Origin: an uncultured Lachnospiraceae bacterium
GTDB lineage: Bacteria; Bacillota; Clostridia; Lachnospirales; Lachnospiraceae
Length of the DNA stretch: 32,463 nucleotides
Direction: 5' to 3'
Assembly: GCA_946630035.1 (NCBI GenBank)
Contig: CAMOYN010000004.1
Location: forward strand, 1-32,463
Program-made: the position numbers and the translations under genes
Part shown: one piece after another, positions 9,477-18,973 of the stretch
Layout: every line of letters begins with the position of its first letter
Position numbering within the stretch: position 1 is the first letter of the stretch
Notes under the pieces: model-generated
Told to the model about the DNA's origin: nothing
Seen by the model: the letters and a program-made list of their open reading frames with translations, nothing else
The model's database searches: none

Positions 9477-10355
9477 TTACTGTTTTCCGCCCTTGATGGC
9501 TGCCACCAGTTCTGCCAGGTTCGGATTTTTCCTTTTGATCTTCTCCATGGTCTGGAACTGCAGCATGCCGTCGTATTCTTCGTGGGTCAGTACATAGAAC
9601 TGATCTTCTTCGATGGCTTTGAATACTTTCTCGCCGAATCCTTCCAGGGGGCGTCCGGTCTCGATGACATATTTGGCTGCGGCCTGACCCTTGGCGAATT
9701 CTTCGCTCTTGTAGTAAGGATCATTTTCGTCTTTGAAGCGTTCCGGACGATACCATTCGCTGTGATCCAGGTTGGTCTGTACATAGCCGGGGCAGAATAC
9801 GCCCATGGCGATGTCGGCACCCATGGCCTGCAGTTCGTAGTTGGTGCTCTCGCTCAGTGCCACAGCGGCATGTTTGGTCGAGAAGTAAGGCACCATGCCG
9901 GTGAAGTTGATCACGCCGGCTACGGAGCAGGTGTTCATGATGTTGCAGTGGGTTCCCTGTTTGATCATGATCGGAATCACCTGGCGCATGAAATAAATGT
10001 GGGACATGAAGTTGGTCTGAACGATCCATTCCCAGTCGCGCAGCGGCAGATTGATGCCGGCGCCTGGTACTGCCACACCTGCGTTGTTCATCAGCAGGTC
10101 GATCCGTCCGAACTTCTCCATAACACAGGCAACGACCTTCTCTGTCTCCTCATAGATACCGACATCCGCCTTGATGGTGACGATATCCTCTGCGCCAAGT
10201 TCTCTGGCCAGAGGTTCCACCTTCGCCAGCTCTTCTCCCATGATATCCACGGCTACGATCTTCATACCACGCTGAGCTGCCTGTTTCACGAATTCCTTAC
10301 CAAAACCATAGGCTGCACCGGTGATCAGCGCAACTTTTCCCTTAAACTCTTTCAT
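9477..10355 (-). CDS. Short-chain dehydrogenase/reductase (SDR) family oxidoreductase
   Basis: GKVALITGAAYGFGKEF (TGxxxGxG), NNAG, YFSTKHA (YxxxK). Confidence 0.95.
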   Translation of the reverse strand: MKEFKGKVALITGAAYGFGKEFVKQAAQRGMKIVAVDIMGEELAKVEPLARELGAEDIVTIKADVGIYEETEKVVACVMEKFGRIDLLMNNAGVAVPGAGINLPLRDWEWIVQTNFMSHIYFMRQVIPIMIKQGTHCNIMNTCSVAGVINFTGMVPYFSTKHAAVALSESTNYELQAMGADIAMGVFCPGYVQTNLDHSEWYRPERFKDENDPYYKSEEFAKGQAAAKYVIETGRPLEGFGEKVFKAIEEDQFYVLTHEEYDGMLQFQTMEKIKRKNPNLAELVAAIKGGKQ

Positions 10356-10373
10356 TTCTTCATCCTTTCACAG

Positions 10374-10506
10374 GTGGAACGAGGGGACGGTTCCTCCGTT
10401 CCATTTCTCTATCTTTCTCGATGTATGGAACGAAGGAACCGTCCCCTCGTTCCATTCTGCTATGTCTATCGATATGTGGAACGGAGGAACCGTCCCCTCA
10501 TTCCAC
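10374..10506. repeat. Three palindromic elements of the TGGAAC-arm class (10375-10403 +, 10426-10454 -, 10477-10505 -)
   Basis: tggaacgaggggacggttcctccgttcca and two inverted near-identical copies (1 mismatch each). Confidence 0.95.
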
Positions 10507-13316
10507 TAGCGGCGGCCGCCTTCCATGAAGGTGGTGCGGTCGTACCAGGCCGGCAGGATCATCGGCATCAGTTTCTCGGGATCCACATCCTCCAGATACT
10601 GCAGGGATGTGATCAGCAGGTTGTTCTCTGCATAGGCTCCGCCGACGATGGTGTTGATGGGCAGGCAGCCCCACGGGTCGTCGATGCTGGATTTCAGTTC
10701 GAGTTTCTTTACGAAGCCGGGGGTCCAGGAATCGTAGGTGTAGTTTACGATATTGCGGATCAGACCGGTATTGGTGAATCTCCATTTGCCGTTCTCGTCG
10801 GGCAGGCGGTCGAAGTGGAAATAGTATCCGCTGCCAGCGGTCTTCTTTCCGGCGGCCGGTGCCTGGTAGAGCACGTGGGTCAGAGGATGGTTGTAGCATC
10901 CCAGCTCCATTTCCACATTTACGATCTGGGTGCCGCGTCTTGCTACGCTGACGGCCACCTTGCCGTCGTTCTTGCGGATCACGAACTCGGCATCCAGTTT
11001 CTTCGGAATGGCGGAGTTGTCGCGGCCCAGCTGAGTGGCCATCTCGGCGCCCTGTCCGCCCAGAAGGAGGCTGATGGGATACATGCCGAGCTGTCCCTTG
11101 TAGGTGCAGTATACGCCAAGGATCGTCTCATAGTAATTATCCGCGAAGGTCGGATTCTTGATATGACATACGGACAGCGTCACCACCGGAATGGAGAAGG
11201 GCTCCAGCGGGGCGGGAAGGATCTTCCGGATCGCTTCGGGCTGTGTCAGATAAGCCAGGTAAATGCCTTCCTGACCGCGCATATCGGAAATCTTCGCGAA
11301 ATTCGCCACCTCTTCTTTCGGAATTACGAAGCTGGGCTCTGCGGGTTTGAAGAGTTCCGCTCCGACTTCGTAACCGGTGCGGGTGGCCGGAGCGATGGTG
11401 CCGTCCACGATGGCGGATCCAACCAGTTTCACCGGGATTCCCTTCTCCTCCAGGCCGGCCTTGAGGCTCTGATCCGGACGATAACCCAGGGACAGAACCA
11501 CGGCATCCGCTGTGATCTTCTTCTCTTCCTGCGTATCTACGTTGGTTACGATCACGCCGTCGGGAGTAATTTCCTTCAGGGCATGGCCCAGCTCCCAGGC
11601 GATATCCATCTTTTTCAGACGGGACATAATATCGGCCACATTGGTCTTGTAAGCATTGGTTCCGGCGGCCTTCAGCATATCCACGAAGGTGACTTTCAGG
11701 CCCTTGGCGCCGAGGAATTCACCGGTCTCCAGTCCGGTCAGGCCAGCGCCGATCATAGCCACGGATTTGCCGGTGATCTCTCTCTTGCCTGTCAGCACCT
11801 GTTCGATGGTATATACGTTCTCTCCATCAATGCCGGGGATGGATTTCGGAATGATGGAGGCAGATCCGGTGGCCAGTACCACGGCATCCGGCTCCAGGGC
11901 TGCGATTTCTTCCACCGTGGCTTCCTTGCCCAGACGAATGTCTACGCCGAGGCGCTTCAGGTCACCTCCCAGATAATCGGCAATCCACTGCATTCTCTCT
12001 TTCAGCGGAGGTTTCTTCGCCAGATTTACGGTACCACCCAGTTCTTCCTGACGGTCAATCAATGTCACCTTCACGCCGCGTTTCGCCAGCGTCTGAGCTG
12101 CCGTCATTCCGCCGGGGCCTCCGCCCACGACCACCGCTTTGTGTCCGGCGGTATCCGGTACCAGATCTCCGTAACGATATTCGTTACAGGTACGGGGATT
12201 AACGGCGCACTCAAACGGCAGGCCCTGTGCATTCAGGCCCAGCAGAGTCTCGAAGCAGCGCAGGCAGGAAATACATTTATTCAGCTCGTCCACACGGCCT
12301 TCCTGTACTTTCTTGCCCCACTCGGGCTCTGCCAGCCAGGTTCTTCCGAAGGCCACGAAGTCGGTCACACCATTCTCCAGGAAGGCTTCCGCCACTTCCG
12401 GTTCACGAATTGCGGAAACCGCGATCACGGGGATATTTACCTGATCCTTGACGGCCTTGATGAAATCCTTTCTCCAGCCCTGAGGGAAGGAAATAGGTTC
12501 CACGCTGACAATACCGGTCTCATAGAGTCCGCAGCTGACATCCACGAAATCAATGCCGGCGGCTTCCAGGGTCTTCACGATCTGGATACCGTCTTTCAGA
12601 TGAATGTAATCCTCGGTCACACCGATGTTGCTGAGGAATTCATCCACGGTTACACGGCAGCCCAATACATAGTCTTTGCCGCATTTTTTGCGGATATCTT
12701 CGATGATTTCCAGGACAATGCGCATCCGGTTCTCGAAGCTCCCGCCGTACTCATCGGTTCTCTTATTGGTATAGGGGGACAGGAACTGCTGCAGCAGATA
12801 GCCGTGGGCGCAATGAAGTTCCACGCCATCGATGCCGGCTTTCTTGCAGCGCAGTGCGGCATCACCGAACTGTCCCACCAGTTCATGGATCTCATCCAGG
12901 GTCATGGGGCGGGTTTCCTGCTGGGATACCTGACAGACACGGTCCGAAGCCGAGACGCAGGGCTGGCCGCCGATCAGAGAGGAGACGCCTTCTCTTCCGG
13001 GATGGTGCAGCTGGATAAAGATCTTCGATCCATGTTTGTGCACGGTCTGGGCCAGTTTCGCCAGCCCGGGAATATGACGGTCGCTGGTGGCCGAGATCTG
13101 ACGCAGCATACCGGCACCGGTCTTCTCATTCACCCGGCAGATTTCCGGCATGATCAGTCCGCAGCCGCCGATGGCACGGGCTTCAAAATAGGCCAGCATC
13201 GCAGGTCCGGGGGTTCCGTCCAGCTCCGCAAGATTCGTCCCCATGGGAGTCATCACCAGGCGGTTTTTGAGCTCTACGTTACCGATCCGCCCCTTTTCAA
13301 ACAACTTGTCGTACAT
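10506..13316 (-). CDS. OYE-type/2-enoate-reductase-like flavoprotein (FMN TIM barrel, Fe-S Cys cluster, FAD/NAD(P) domain) with C-terminal acetoacetate-decarboxylase-like domain
   Basis: MYDKLFEKGRIGNVELKNRLVMTPMG; HCAHGYLLQQFLSPYTNKRTDEYGGSFENR; CISCLRC..CAVNPRTC; VVVGGGPGGMTAAQTLAKRG; C-terminal IRKILPAPLEPF..YYET..GRDNSAIPKKLDAEF. Confidence 0.92.
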   Translation of the reverse strand: MYDKLFEKGRIGNVELKNRLVMTPMGTNLAELDGTPGPAMLAYFEARAIGGCGLIMPEICRVNEKTGAGMLRQISATSDRHIPGLAKLAQTVHKHGSKIFIQLHHPGREGVSSLIGGQPCVSASDRVCQVSQQETRPMTLDEIHELVGQFGDAALRCKKAGIDGVELHCAHGYLLQQFLSPYTNKRTDEYGGSFENRMRIVLEIIEDIRKKCGKDYVLGCRVTVDEFLSNIGVTEDYIHLKDGIQIVKTLEAAGIDFVDVSCGLYETGIVSVEPISFPQGWRKDFIKAVKDQVNIPVIAVSAIREPEVAEAFLENGVTDFVAFGRTWLAEPEWGKKVQEGRVDELNKCISCLRCFETLLGLNAQGLPFECAVNPRTCNEYRYGDLVPDTAGHKAVVVGGGPGGMTAAQTLAKRGVKVTLIDRQEELGGTVNLAKKPPLKERMQWIADYLGGDLKRLGVDIRLGKEATVEEIAALEPDAVVLATGSASIIPKSIPGIDGENVYTIEQVLTGKREITGKSVAMIGAGLTGLETGEFLGAKGLKVTFVDMLKAAGTNAYKTNVADIMSRLKKMDIAWELGHALKEITPDGVIVTNVDTQEEKKITADAVVLSLGYRPDQSLKAGLEEKGIPVKLVGSAIVDGTIAPATRTGYEVGAELFKPAEPSFVIPKEEVANFAKISDMRGQEGIYLAYLTQPEAIRKILPAPLEPFSIPVVTLSVCHIKNPTFADNYYETILGVYCTYKGQLGMYPISLLLGGQGAEMATQLGRDNSAIPKKLDAEFVIRKNDGKVAVSVARRGTQIVNVEMELGCYNHPLTHVLYQAPAAGKKTAGSGYYFHFDRLPDENGKWRFTNTGLIRNIVNYTYDSWTPGFVKKLELKSSIDDPWGCLPINTIVGGAYAENNLLITSLQYLEDVDPEKLMPMILPAWYDRTTFMEGGRR

Positions 13317-13337
13317 TCCTTCCTCCTTTCTTCACGT

Positions 13338-13387
13338 CAGCCATCTTGTGGCTGTCTGTGAAACAACGGCACCAGAATGCGGTGCCG
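13338..13387 (-). promoter_or_regulatory. Two consecutive hairpins in the 5' leader of the ene-reductase gene
   Basis: CAGCCA-TCTTG-TGGCTG (13338-13354) and CGGCACC-AGAATGC-GGTGCCG (13367-13387), 22-71 nt upstream of the start codon. Confidence 0.4.
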
Positions 13388-13670
13388 AGATAACTATACT
13401 TTTTAATGATACCCGGATTGTTTTGTGCTTCTCAACCCGGTATTCCGGATTGTAAAATTTTTAACATATTTATTGTAATTATAACCCATTTCCCCTCTCA
13501 TTTCCACGTATATCATATATAAAAATCCATTGACTTTTTGTGCACCATATACTATTGTGAAATCAGATTCTGACAGAATACTCATACGTGCGCTTCCACG
13601 GGCTGTCTATACATGTGAAAGATTAATTTTCCGTTAAAAGGCTATTGGAAAAACTACAGGAGAGTTCGCC

Positions 13671-15200
13671 ATGAAATTCGCAGATATCGTCCAGATTCTT
13701 TCAAAAGATTTCGACATTCATCCAGCCATAATAGACGGAGAAGAGGAGATCCTGGAAATAAAACTGATCGATCCCAGAGACGTCTCCGCCTCTCCCGGAA
13801 CCCTTTTCTTTGGTTATGATAACCAATCCATGACTTTGCCTATGAACTGTATCCTGGCCGGAGAGCAGCCCAGGACGGTTTCGCTGCCGGAGATGAACCA
13901 TCCGGCCGGGGAGCCGACCGGGACAGATGCATTGCCGCAGCTGAAAAATCTGGCCTGGATCCGCCCCGAGGATTTCAGCAGTATTTTCAATGAGGTGCAG
14001 GATCTGCTGACCAACCGGAAGCAGAATGCTTTTTATGCCTATATCATGGATGTCGCCGACCGGGTCCACAGCGTGGACACCCTGATCGATGTCGCCTCCC
14101 AGTCCTTTGGCGCTTCCCTGATCTTCATCGACCGGGATTTCCGGATCCTCAGTTACTCCACCCAGGTTCCGGTCACCGATCCTCTCTGGTCCAACAATAT
14201 CAGCCGCGGCTACTGTGACTATGAATTCATCACCGAGGTCCGGAAGCTGAAAGCAATTCAGATGGCAGATTCCAGTTCCAATCCCATCGAGGTGACCTGT
14301 AAATCCTCGCCCTTCCGCAAGCTCGCCAGCCGGGTTTATTGCCGTGACACCTGGACCGGTTTTATCATTCTGATTGAGAATGATGATTCTTACCGGCCGT
14401 CCCACGTGGAGATGCTGCGGATCCTGAGCGGGGTCATCGGCTATTCTGTCATGAAATATTCCCCGGAAATGCTCTATCACACCAACGCTTACCGCAGTTT
14501 CCTTCACAGTCTCCTGATCGGGGCCCCTCTCAGCGCCCAGCCGGAAGCTTATCAGAAACTCCCCTTTCCGGACCGGATCCAGCTTTTTTATATGACGGCT
14601 GAAAGCAAAGAAAAAGCACTTCCCTCCGAGGCCTATCTCTCTTCCCGGCTAGGTGAAATACTTCCGAACTGCCACATCCTTTCCAGCCGGGATTACGCCA
14701 TCGTCATCGGCAGCGCCGATGATCTGACCGACCCTCATTGTATCCTTACATTATTTCCTCCCCAGATCCAGGTCTGTACCGGCATCAGCAATGTTTTCCA
14801 CGACATCCGTAATCTGCGGACCGCTCTGAACGAAGCGGAAGACGCCCTGGAAGCCGGCATGTCCGTCGATCCCGGCCGCCGCTTTTATTATTTTGAGGAA
14901 TTCGGCGTCTATGTCATGATTCGCAATCAAAAAAAGCGGGAGGATATCCGCCGGTATATACATCCGGCAATCCCCCTGCTCAAAACTTACGATAACGAAA
15001 ATGATTCTCAGCTGGTCGAGACCCTCTCCGAGTATCTCAGATGCAACAACAGCATCAAAGACACCGCTGACGCCCTCTTCCTCCACCGCAACAGCGTCAT
15101 TTACCGCCTGAAAAAAATCGAGGAAGTAGGGCAGATCCGTCTCGACGACGTCCACACCCGCTTCCTCCTCCAGCTCTCCTTCCTGATTCTGACCACATAA
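13671..15200 (+). CDS. PucR/CdaR-type transcriptional regulator with C-terminal HTH_30
   Basis: C-terminal LVETLSEYLRCNNSIKDTADALFLHRNSVIYRLKKIEEVGQIRLDDVHTRFLLQLSFLI is the PucR HTH signature. Confidence 0.92.
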   Translation: MKFADIVQILSKDFDIHPAIIDGEEEILEIKLIDPRDVSASPGTLFFGYDNQSMTLPMNCILAGEQPRTVSLPEMNHPAGEPTGTDALPQLKNLAWIRPEDFSSIFNEVQDLLTNRKQNAFYAYIMDVADRVHSVDTLIDVASQSFGASLIFIDRDFRILSYSTQVPVTDPLWSNNISRGYCDYEFITEVRKLKAIQMADSSSNPIEVTCKSSPFRKLASRVYCRDTWTGFIILIENDDSYRPSHVEMLRILSGVIGYSVMKYSPEMLYHTNAYRSFLHSLLIGAPLSAQPEAYQKLPFPDRIQLFYMTAESKEKALPSEAYLSSRLGEILPNCHILSSRDYAIVIGSADDLTDPHCILTLFPPQIQVCTGISNVFHDIRNLRTALNEAEDALEAGMSVDPGRRFYYFEEFGVYVMIRNQKKREDIRRYIHPAIPLLKTYDNENDSQLVETLSEYLRCNNSIKDTADALFLHRNSVIYRLKKIEEVGQIRLDDVHTRFLLQLSFLILTT

Positions 15201-15215
15201 CCAGAAGCGCCAGCC

Positions 15216-15240
15216 GCCACCGGGGACAGGTCCCGGTGGC
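15216..15240. repeat. Palindromic element, CCACCGG-arm class
   Basis: GCCACCGGG-GACAGGT-CCCGGTGGC, 9-bp perfect stem, 15 nt after stop of PucR gene. Confidence 0.9.
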
Positions 15241-15256
15241 AGCTTTCTGTCTCATT

Positions 15257-15736
15257 TCAGTTGCGTCTTGCGGCGAATTCCCGGATTCGCTCCCGGGTTT
15301 CGTCCTGGTTTTTCAGTGGATTTTTCAGGCTGAGGGTTCCCAGGATTGTATTCCCCTGGAGTTTACGGGTCAGTTTGTCGAAGGCACCGGATGCATTTCC
15401 GCTGGCGGAGCAACCGATCAGGTATACATTTCTGCCGGTAAAGGGATTTGCTTCCAGGAAAGCGCCGATCGCCGGCGGATAGCTGCCGGCCCACACCGGA
15501 AATGCGATGATGATATCGTAGTAGTCTTTTACATTGGCTGTGATCGGTTTTAACCCAGGATCTTCCTGGAACAGAGCGCTCTTTCCTCCCCGCAGGAACT
15601 TCCCCAGACCGCTGCGGGGCGGCTCATTTGTCACCTGCAGCCGCTCTACATCGACTTTCAGTTTTTCCGTCAGGGTCTTAGCCACAAATTCCGTATTTCC
15701 TTCAAAGCTGTAATATATCAGCAGTGTATCATTCAT
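15257..15736 (-). CDS. Flavodoxin-family protein
   Basis: MNDTLLIYYSFEGNTEFVAKTL FMN-binding loop; FPVWAGSYPPAIGAFL. Confidence 0.88.
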   Translation of the reverse strand: MNDTLLIYYSFEGNTEFVAKTLTEKLKVDVERLQVTNEPPRSGLGKFLRGGKSALFQEDPGLKPITANVKDYYDIIIAFPVWAGSYPPAIGAFLEANPFTGRNVYLIGCSASGNASGAFDKLTRKLQGNTILGTLSLKNPLKNQDETRERIREFAARRN

Positions 15737-15775
15737 ATGAATTTCCTCCCTTTTTCCCGGTGGCGGGGGCCTGGG

Positions 15776-16522
15776 TTAGTGGTTTTTCAGTTCTTCGACC
15801 TGCTGCAGGATGCCTTCGCGTTCTTCTTCCATGATTTCGTCCCAGCCGTCTTCGTAGTCGAAGACCGGGCCGTCGAGGCCTTCTTTCTCAATCAGGCGGA
15901 CGTAGTTGTCCAGCATCTGGAAATCTTTTTCGTAGCAGTGGTAGCTGTTGGCGCGGTGGGTGTAATCGCCGACAGTGACTCCCAGGGATTCTGCGATCCG
16001 TTTCTGCAGCTGTATCAGGGCAAAGGCGTTCATGAAGGATGCCTTGCAGGCGTCGTTGGAGCGGAACATGACTTTGCAGCACAGTTTCCCGTCCCGGATA
16101 AAATACTGAATGTGCTGGAGGCAGGCGGGGTCTTCGCTCCCCATGTCGGCCTCTTTGTCCCGGATGGTCATGACGGCCCGGCGGCTGGAGGGGTTGCGTT
16201 TCAGTTCGTCAATGATGAAGGGTACCTGGTCTGCGTAGCGCAGGTGGTAGGTGTAGGCCCAGTTCCCCTTAGCCACTTCGAAGTCCAGGATTCCGTCCAG
16301 CATCTCCATCCGATACTGCTCCAGTTCCCGGGGGCCTCCGATGAAACACTTGGAAATAGCCGGTTCCGCCAGGGGTTCCAGCACGTGCATGGTCATGGAT
16401 ACTTCTTTCTGGGTAGTGTTCCAGTCGGCGCAGTCGGTCACTTCCCCGTCCCGGTGAAGGGCCAGCAGCGCCTTATGATATGTCTCGGGCAGCGTTCTGC
16501 CTTCCACTAATATTTCTCTCAC
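15776..16522 (-). CDS. Divergent thymidylate synthase-fold family protein
   Basis: RRAVMTIRDKEADMG..DPACLQHIQYF..CCKVMFRSNDACKASFMNAFAL..GVTVGDYTHRANSYHCY parallels TS motifs PCH...QF, RS.D...G.PFN and H.Y. Confidence 0.7.
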   Translation of the reverse strand: MREILVEGRTLPETYHKALLALHRDGEVTDCADWNTTQKEVSMTMHVLEPLAEPAISKCFIGGPRELEQYRMEMLDGILDFEVAKGNWAYTYHLRYADQVPFIIDELKRNPSSRRAVMTIRDKEADMGSEDPACLQHIQYFIRDGKLCCKVMFRSNDACKASFMNAFALIQLQKRIAESLGVTVGDYTHRANSYHCYEKDFQMLDNYVRLIEKEGLDGPVFDYEDGWDEIMEEEREGILQQVEELKNH

Positions 16523-16573
16523 GAAATAATCTTCCTTTCTCTAACCAAGAATACCGGGGGGATCTTCTCTATC

Positions 16574-17038
16574 TTACAGAAGCTCTGCGAGTACGTCGCC
16601 GCTTACCGATCCGCGGATCAGTTTACCGCCGACAAAATCCAGAGCCGGGTACTGTTTCTTCAGGTCGGTTACACATTTGTCAATACCACTGCCGCCGGAG
16701 GTGGCAAACAGAGCGATCTTTTTGCCGGAAAAATCATAGGCTTCCAGGAAGGTATTGATGATGCGGGGAGCGGTGTACCACCAAACCGGGAAACCGATAT
16801 AAACCGTATCATAAGCAGAAACGTCAGCGGATGTATCCGCCATTTCCGGGCGGCAAGCTGCATCATTCATTTCCAGTGAACTGCGGCTCTTCTTATCCAT
16901 CCAGTCCAGATCAGCGGAGGTGTATTTTACCTTCGGAGCAATCTCCAGCAGGTCGCCACCGGCTGCTTTAGCCAGCTGCGCGGCCGCTTTTTCTGTCACG
17001 CCACTTGCGGAAAAATATGCTACCAATGTCTTACTCAT
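16574..17038 (-). CDS. Flavodoxin
   Basis: MSKTLVAYFSASGVTEKAAAQLA; VYIGFPVWWYTAPRIINTFLE; start moved from 17077 to the internal ATG. Confidence 0.92.
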   Translation of the reverse strand: MSKTLVAYFSASGVTEKAAAQLAKAAGGDLLEIAPKVKYTSADLDWMDKKSRSSLEMNDAACRPEMADTSADVSAYDTVYIGFPVWWYTAPRIINTFLEAYDFSGKKIALFATSGGSGIDKCVTDLKKQYPALDFVGGKLIRGSVSGDVLAELL

Positions 17039-17415
17039 TGTTTTATTCCTCCTTAACATATAGAGATATAATCCCAATTTACTGAAATCTTAGCACAGTC
17101 CCCCCAAAAGAGCAACCGGATATTCCTCTGACACTTCCTCGTATTGCACCACGGAAACGCCCATCTCTACGGGTATTTATGAACTGCCCTGCAATAAAAA
17201 TGTAAAAAACAAGTAAGATATTTCCCCTTTACAACCAGCGGGTATTATAAGTATAATTATATTTACTGCAGCAATGCGGTTTAAATTTTGCAAAATATAA
17301 GTGCACTAATCCATTGTGTGCTATCGTATAGATTTACACTTTCCAATAATCAAAATCAGACGATGATTGGTTCTGTCCTGTTACATTTTGGGACGATTAT
17401 TAAAAGGAGTTTCCC

Positions 17416-18861
17416 TTGGCTGAAAATACTACAAAAATCATTATAGGAACTGTCTCTGCTCTCGTTGTCGGTGCCGCTGCTGCCGGGTATATTTATTATT
17501 CTCAGCAGTACAAGCAGACATTTCTTCCCGGCACCACGGTGAATGGCATAGATGTTGCCGGGCTTACCGTTTCGGAGGTAGAGGATAAGCTTGCGCAGAA
17601 TTACGAAGGATATACCCTGACCGTTGCCTTCCGCGAAGATCAGAAGGAAGTGATCGACGGTAAGGATATCGATTATCAGTATCATAAAGACAGTGGAGTT
17701 CAGACGGCGCTGTCCATGCAGAATCCGTACCTCTGGCTTCCCGCCATGCTGGGAGCCGCCACGGACTACCTGGTGCCTACTTCCTCCCAGTACTCCGAGG
17801 AGAAACTGGAAAATGCCATCCGTTCCCTGCCGGAGCTGAATCCGGATAATATGGAACCCGCCGTACGTTCCTATCTCACCTTCCGGGATGACTCCTATGT
17901 GATCATTCCCGAGGAGGAGGGTACCACTCTGGATCCGGACACCGCTGCGGATGCCATCATAAATGCCATCGGCAGCGATGAAACGACACTGGATATTACG
18001 ACGGTCCCGGATCTCTACACCGAACCCCGGGTTCGTTCCACCGATGAGACCCTGCAGGAAAACTGCGAGCAGCTGAATGACCTGGCCGTGGCCTCCATTA
18101 CTTATACCATGCCCAGCGGCGATACCCGGGTGCTGAACGGAAACACCCTGCGGGACTGGCTGGTCCGGGACGAAGAAGGGAATTACTATAAAGACGATGA
18201 AGTCTGGAATCAGCATCTGCAGGAATATGTAGATAATCTGGCAGCCGAAGTGACCACCCTGGGAAAAGAGAGGCCTTTCAAGAACCACGCCGGGGATATC
18301 ATCATGGTACCGCCTTCGGATTACTATGGTTGGAAGCTGGATACCGAAGCTGAACTGGCGCAGCTGAAAGAGGAGCTTGCCAATAATGCCATCGTAGAGC
18401 GTGAGCTTAACTTCGCCAAGAGGGAAGCTACCACCTTGGATGACAATTATGGCTACGGTAGTTTCTACGTGGATATCGATCTGGGCGAACAGCACCTCTG
18501 GGTATTCAAAGACGGCGAGATTCTCTTTGATACGGATGTCGTCTCCGGAAGAAATACCGATGAGCGCAGGACTCCCGGAGGATCCTTCTTCATCTATGAT
18601 AAGCAGAGAAATAAGGTACTGAAAGGCAACCGTCAGCCCAACGGTAAATACGGTTATCAGACGAAGGTAAAATACTGGATGCGTCTGACCAATGACGGCG
18701 TCGGTCTCCACGATGCCAGCTGGCGCGGACGCTTCGGCGGATCTATCTGGCGCCGCAGCGGCTCCCATGGCTGCATCAATCTGCCCCCGAAGGCCGCAGC
18801 CACTCTTTACGACATGTTGCCGGAACACACCCCGGTCATTGTATACTACACAGACAATTAA
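17416..18861 (+). CDS. L,D-transpeptidase (YkuD) with N-terminal TM helix and putative peptidoglycan-binding domain; TTG start
   Basis: AAAAGGAG RBS before TTG; single TM; LDLGEQHLWVFKDGEILFDTDVVSG; HDASWRGRFGGSIWRRSGSHGCINLPP catalytic motif. Confidence 0.95.
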   Translation: MAENTTKIIIGTVSALVVGAAAAGYIYYSQQYKQTFLPGTTVNGIDVAGLTVSEVEDKLAQNYEGYTLTVAFREDQKEVIDGKDIDYQYHKDSGVQTALSMQNPYLWLPAMLGAATDYLVPTSSQYSEEKLENAIRSLPELNPDNMEPAVRSYLTFRDDSYVIIPEEEGTTLDPDTAADAIINAIGSDETTLDITTVPDLYTEPRVRSTDETLQENCEQLNDLAVASITYTMPSGDTRVLNGNTLRDWLVRDEEGNYYKDDEVWNQHLQEYVDNLAAEVTTLGKERPFKNHAGDIIMVPPSDYYGWKLDTEAELAQLKEELANNAIVERELNFAKREATTLDDNYGYGSFYVDIDLGEQHLWVFKDGEILFDTDVVSGRNTDERRTPGGSFFIYDKQRNKVLKGNRQPNGKYGYQTKVKYWMRLTNDGVGLHDASWRGRFGGSIWRRSGSHGCINLPPKAAATLYDMLPEHTPVIVYYTDN

Positions 18862-18873
18862 TGTTTGGAAATT

Positions 18874-18893
18874 AAGAACGCCCCGGCGTTCTT
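18874..18893. repeat. 20-nt palindrome AAGAACGCCCCGGCGTTCTT
   Basis: 9-bp arms; 19/20 match to 28859-28878. Confidence 0.85.
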
Positions 18894-18943
18894 GCCGCAG
18901 CCGTTGTCCTAGTTGGCTTAGACAACGGCTGCGGCCTTTTTTT
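18894..18943 (+). terminator. Rho-independent terminator of the L,D-transpeptidase gene
   Basis: GCCGCAGCCGTTGTC...GACAACGGCTGCGGC followed by CTTTTTTT. Confidence 0.95.
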
Positions 18944-18973
18944 GTGCACGTTATTGCGAATCCCTGTCACCCG

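Noticed and set aside
10374-10506. Possible CRISPR array (three about 29-nt repeats with about 22-nt spacers)
   Set aside because: Copies are in mixed orientation, palindromic, only three, no cas genes, and belong to the dispersed element family.
9582-13361. 1259-aa plus-strand ORF
   Set aside because: Entirely antisense to the SDR and ene-reductase genes and reads through the TGGAAC palindromes (MERRNRPLVPFC repeats); no recognisable domain; a codon-bias mirror of real genes.
17356-18828. 490-aa minus-strand ORF
   Set aside because: Antisense to the well-supported L,D-transpeptidase; no domain, no RBS.
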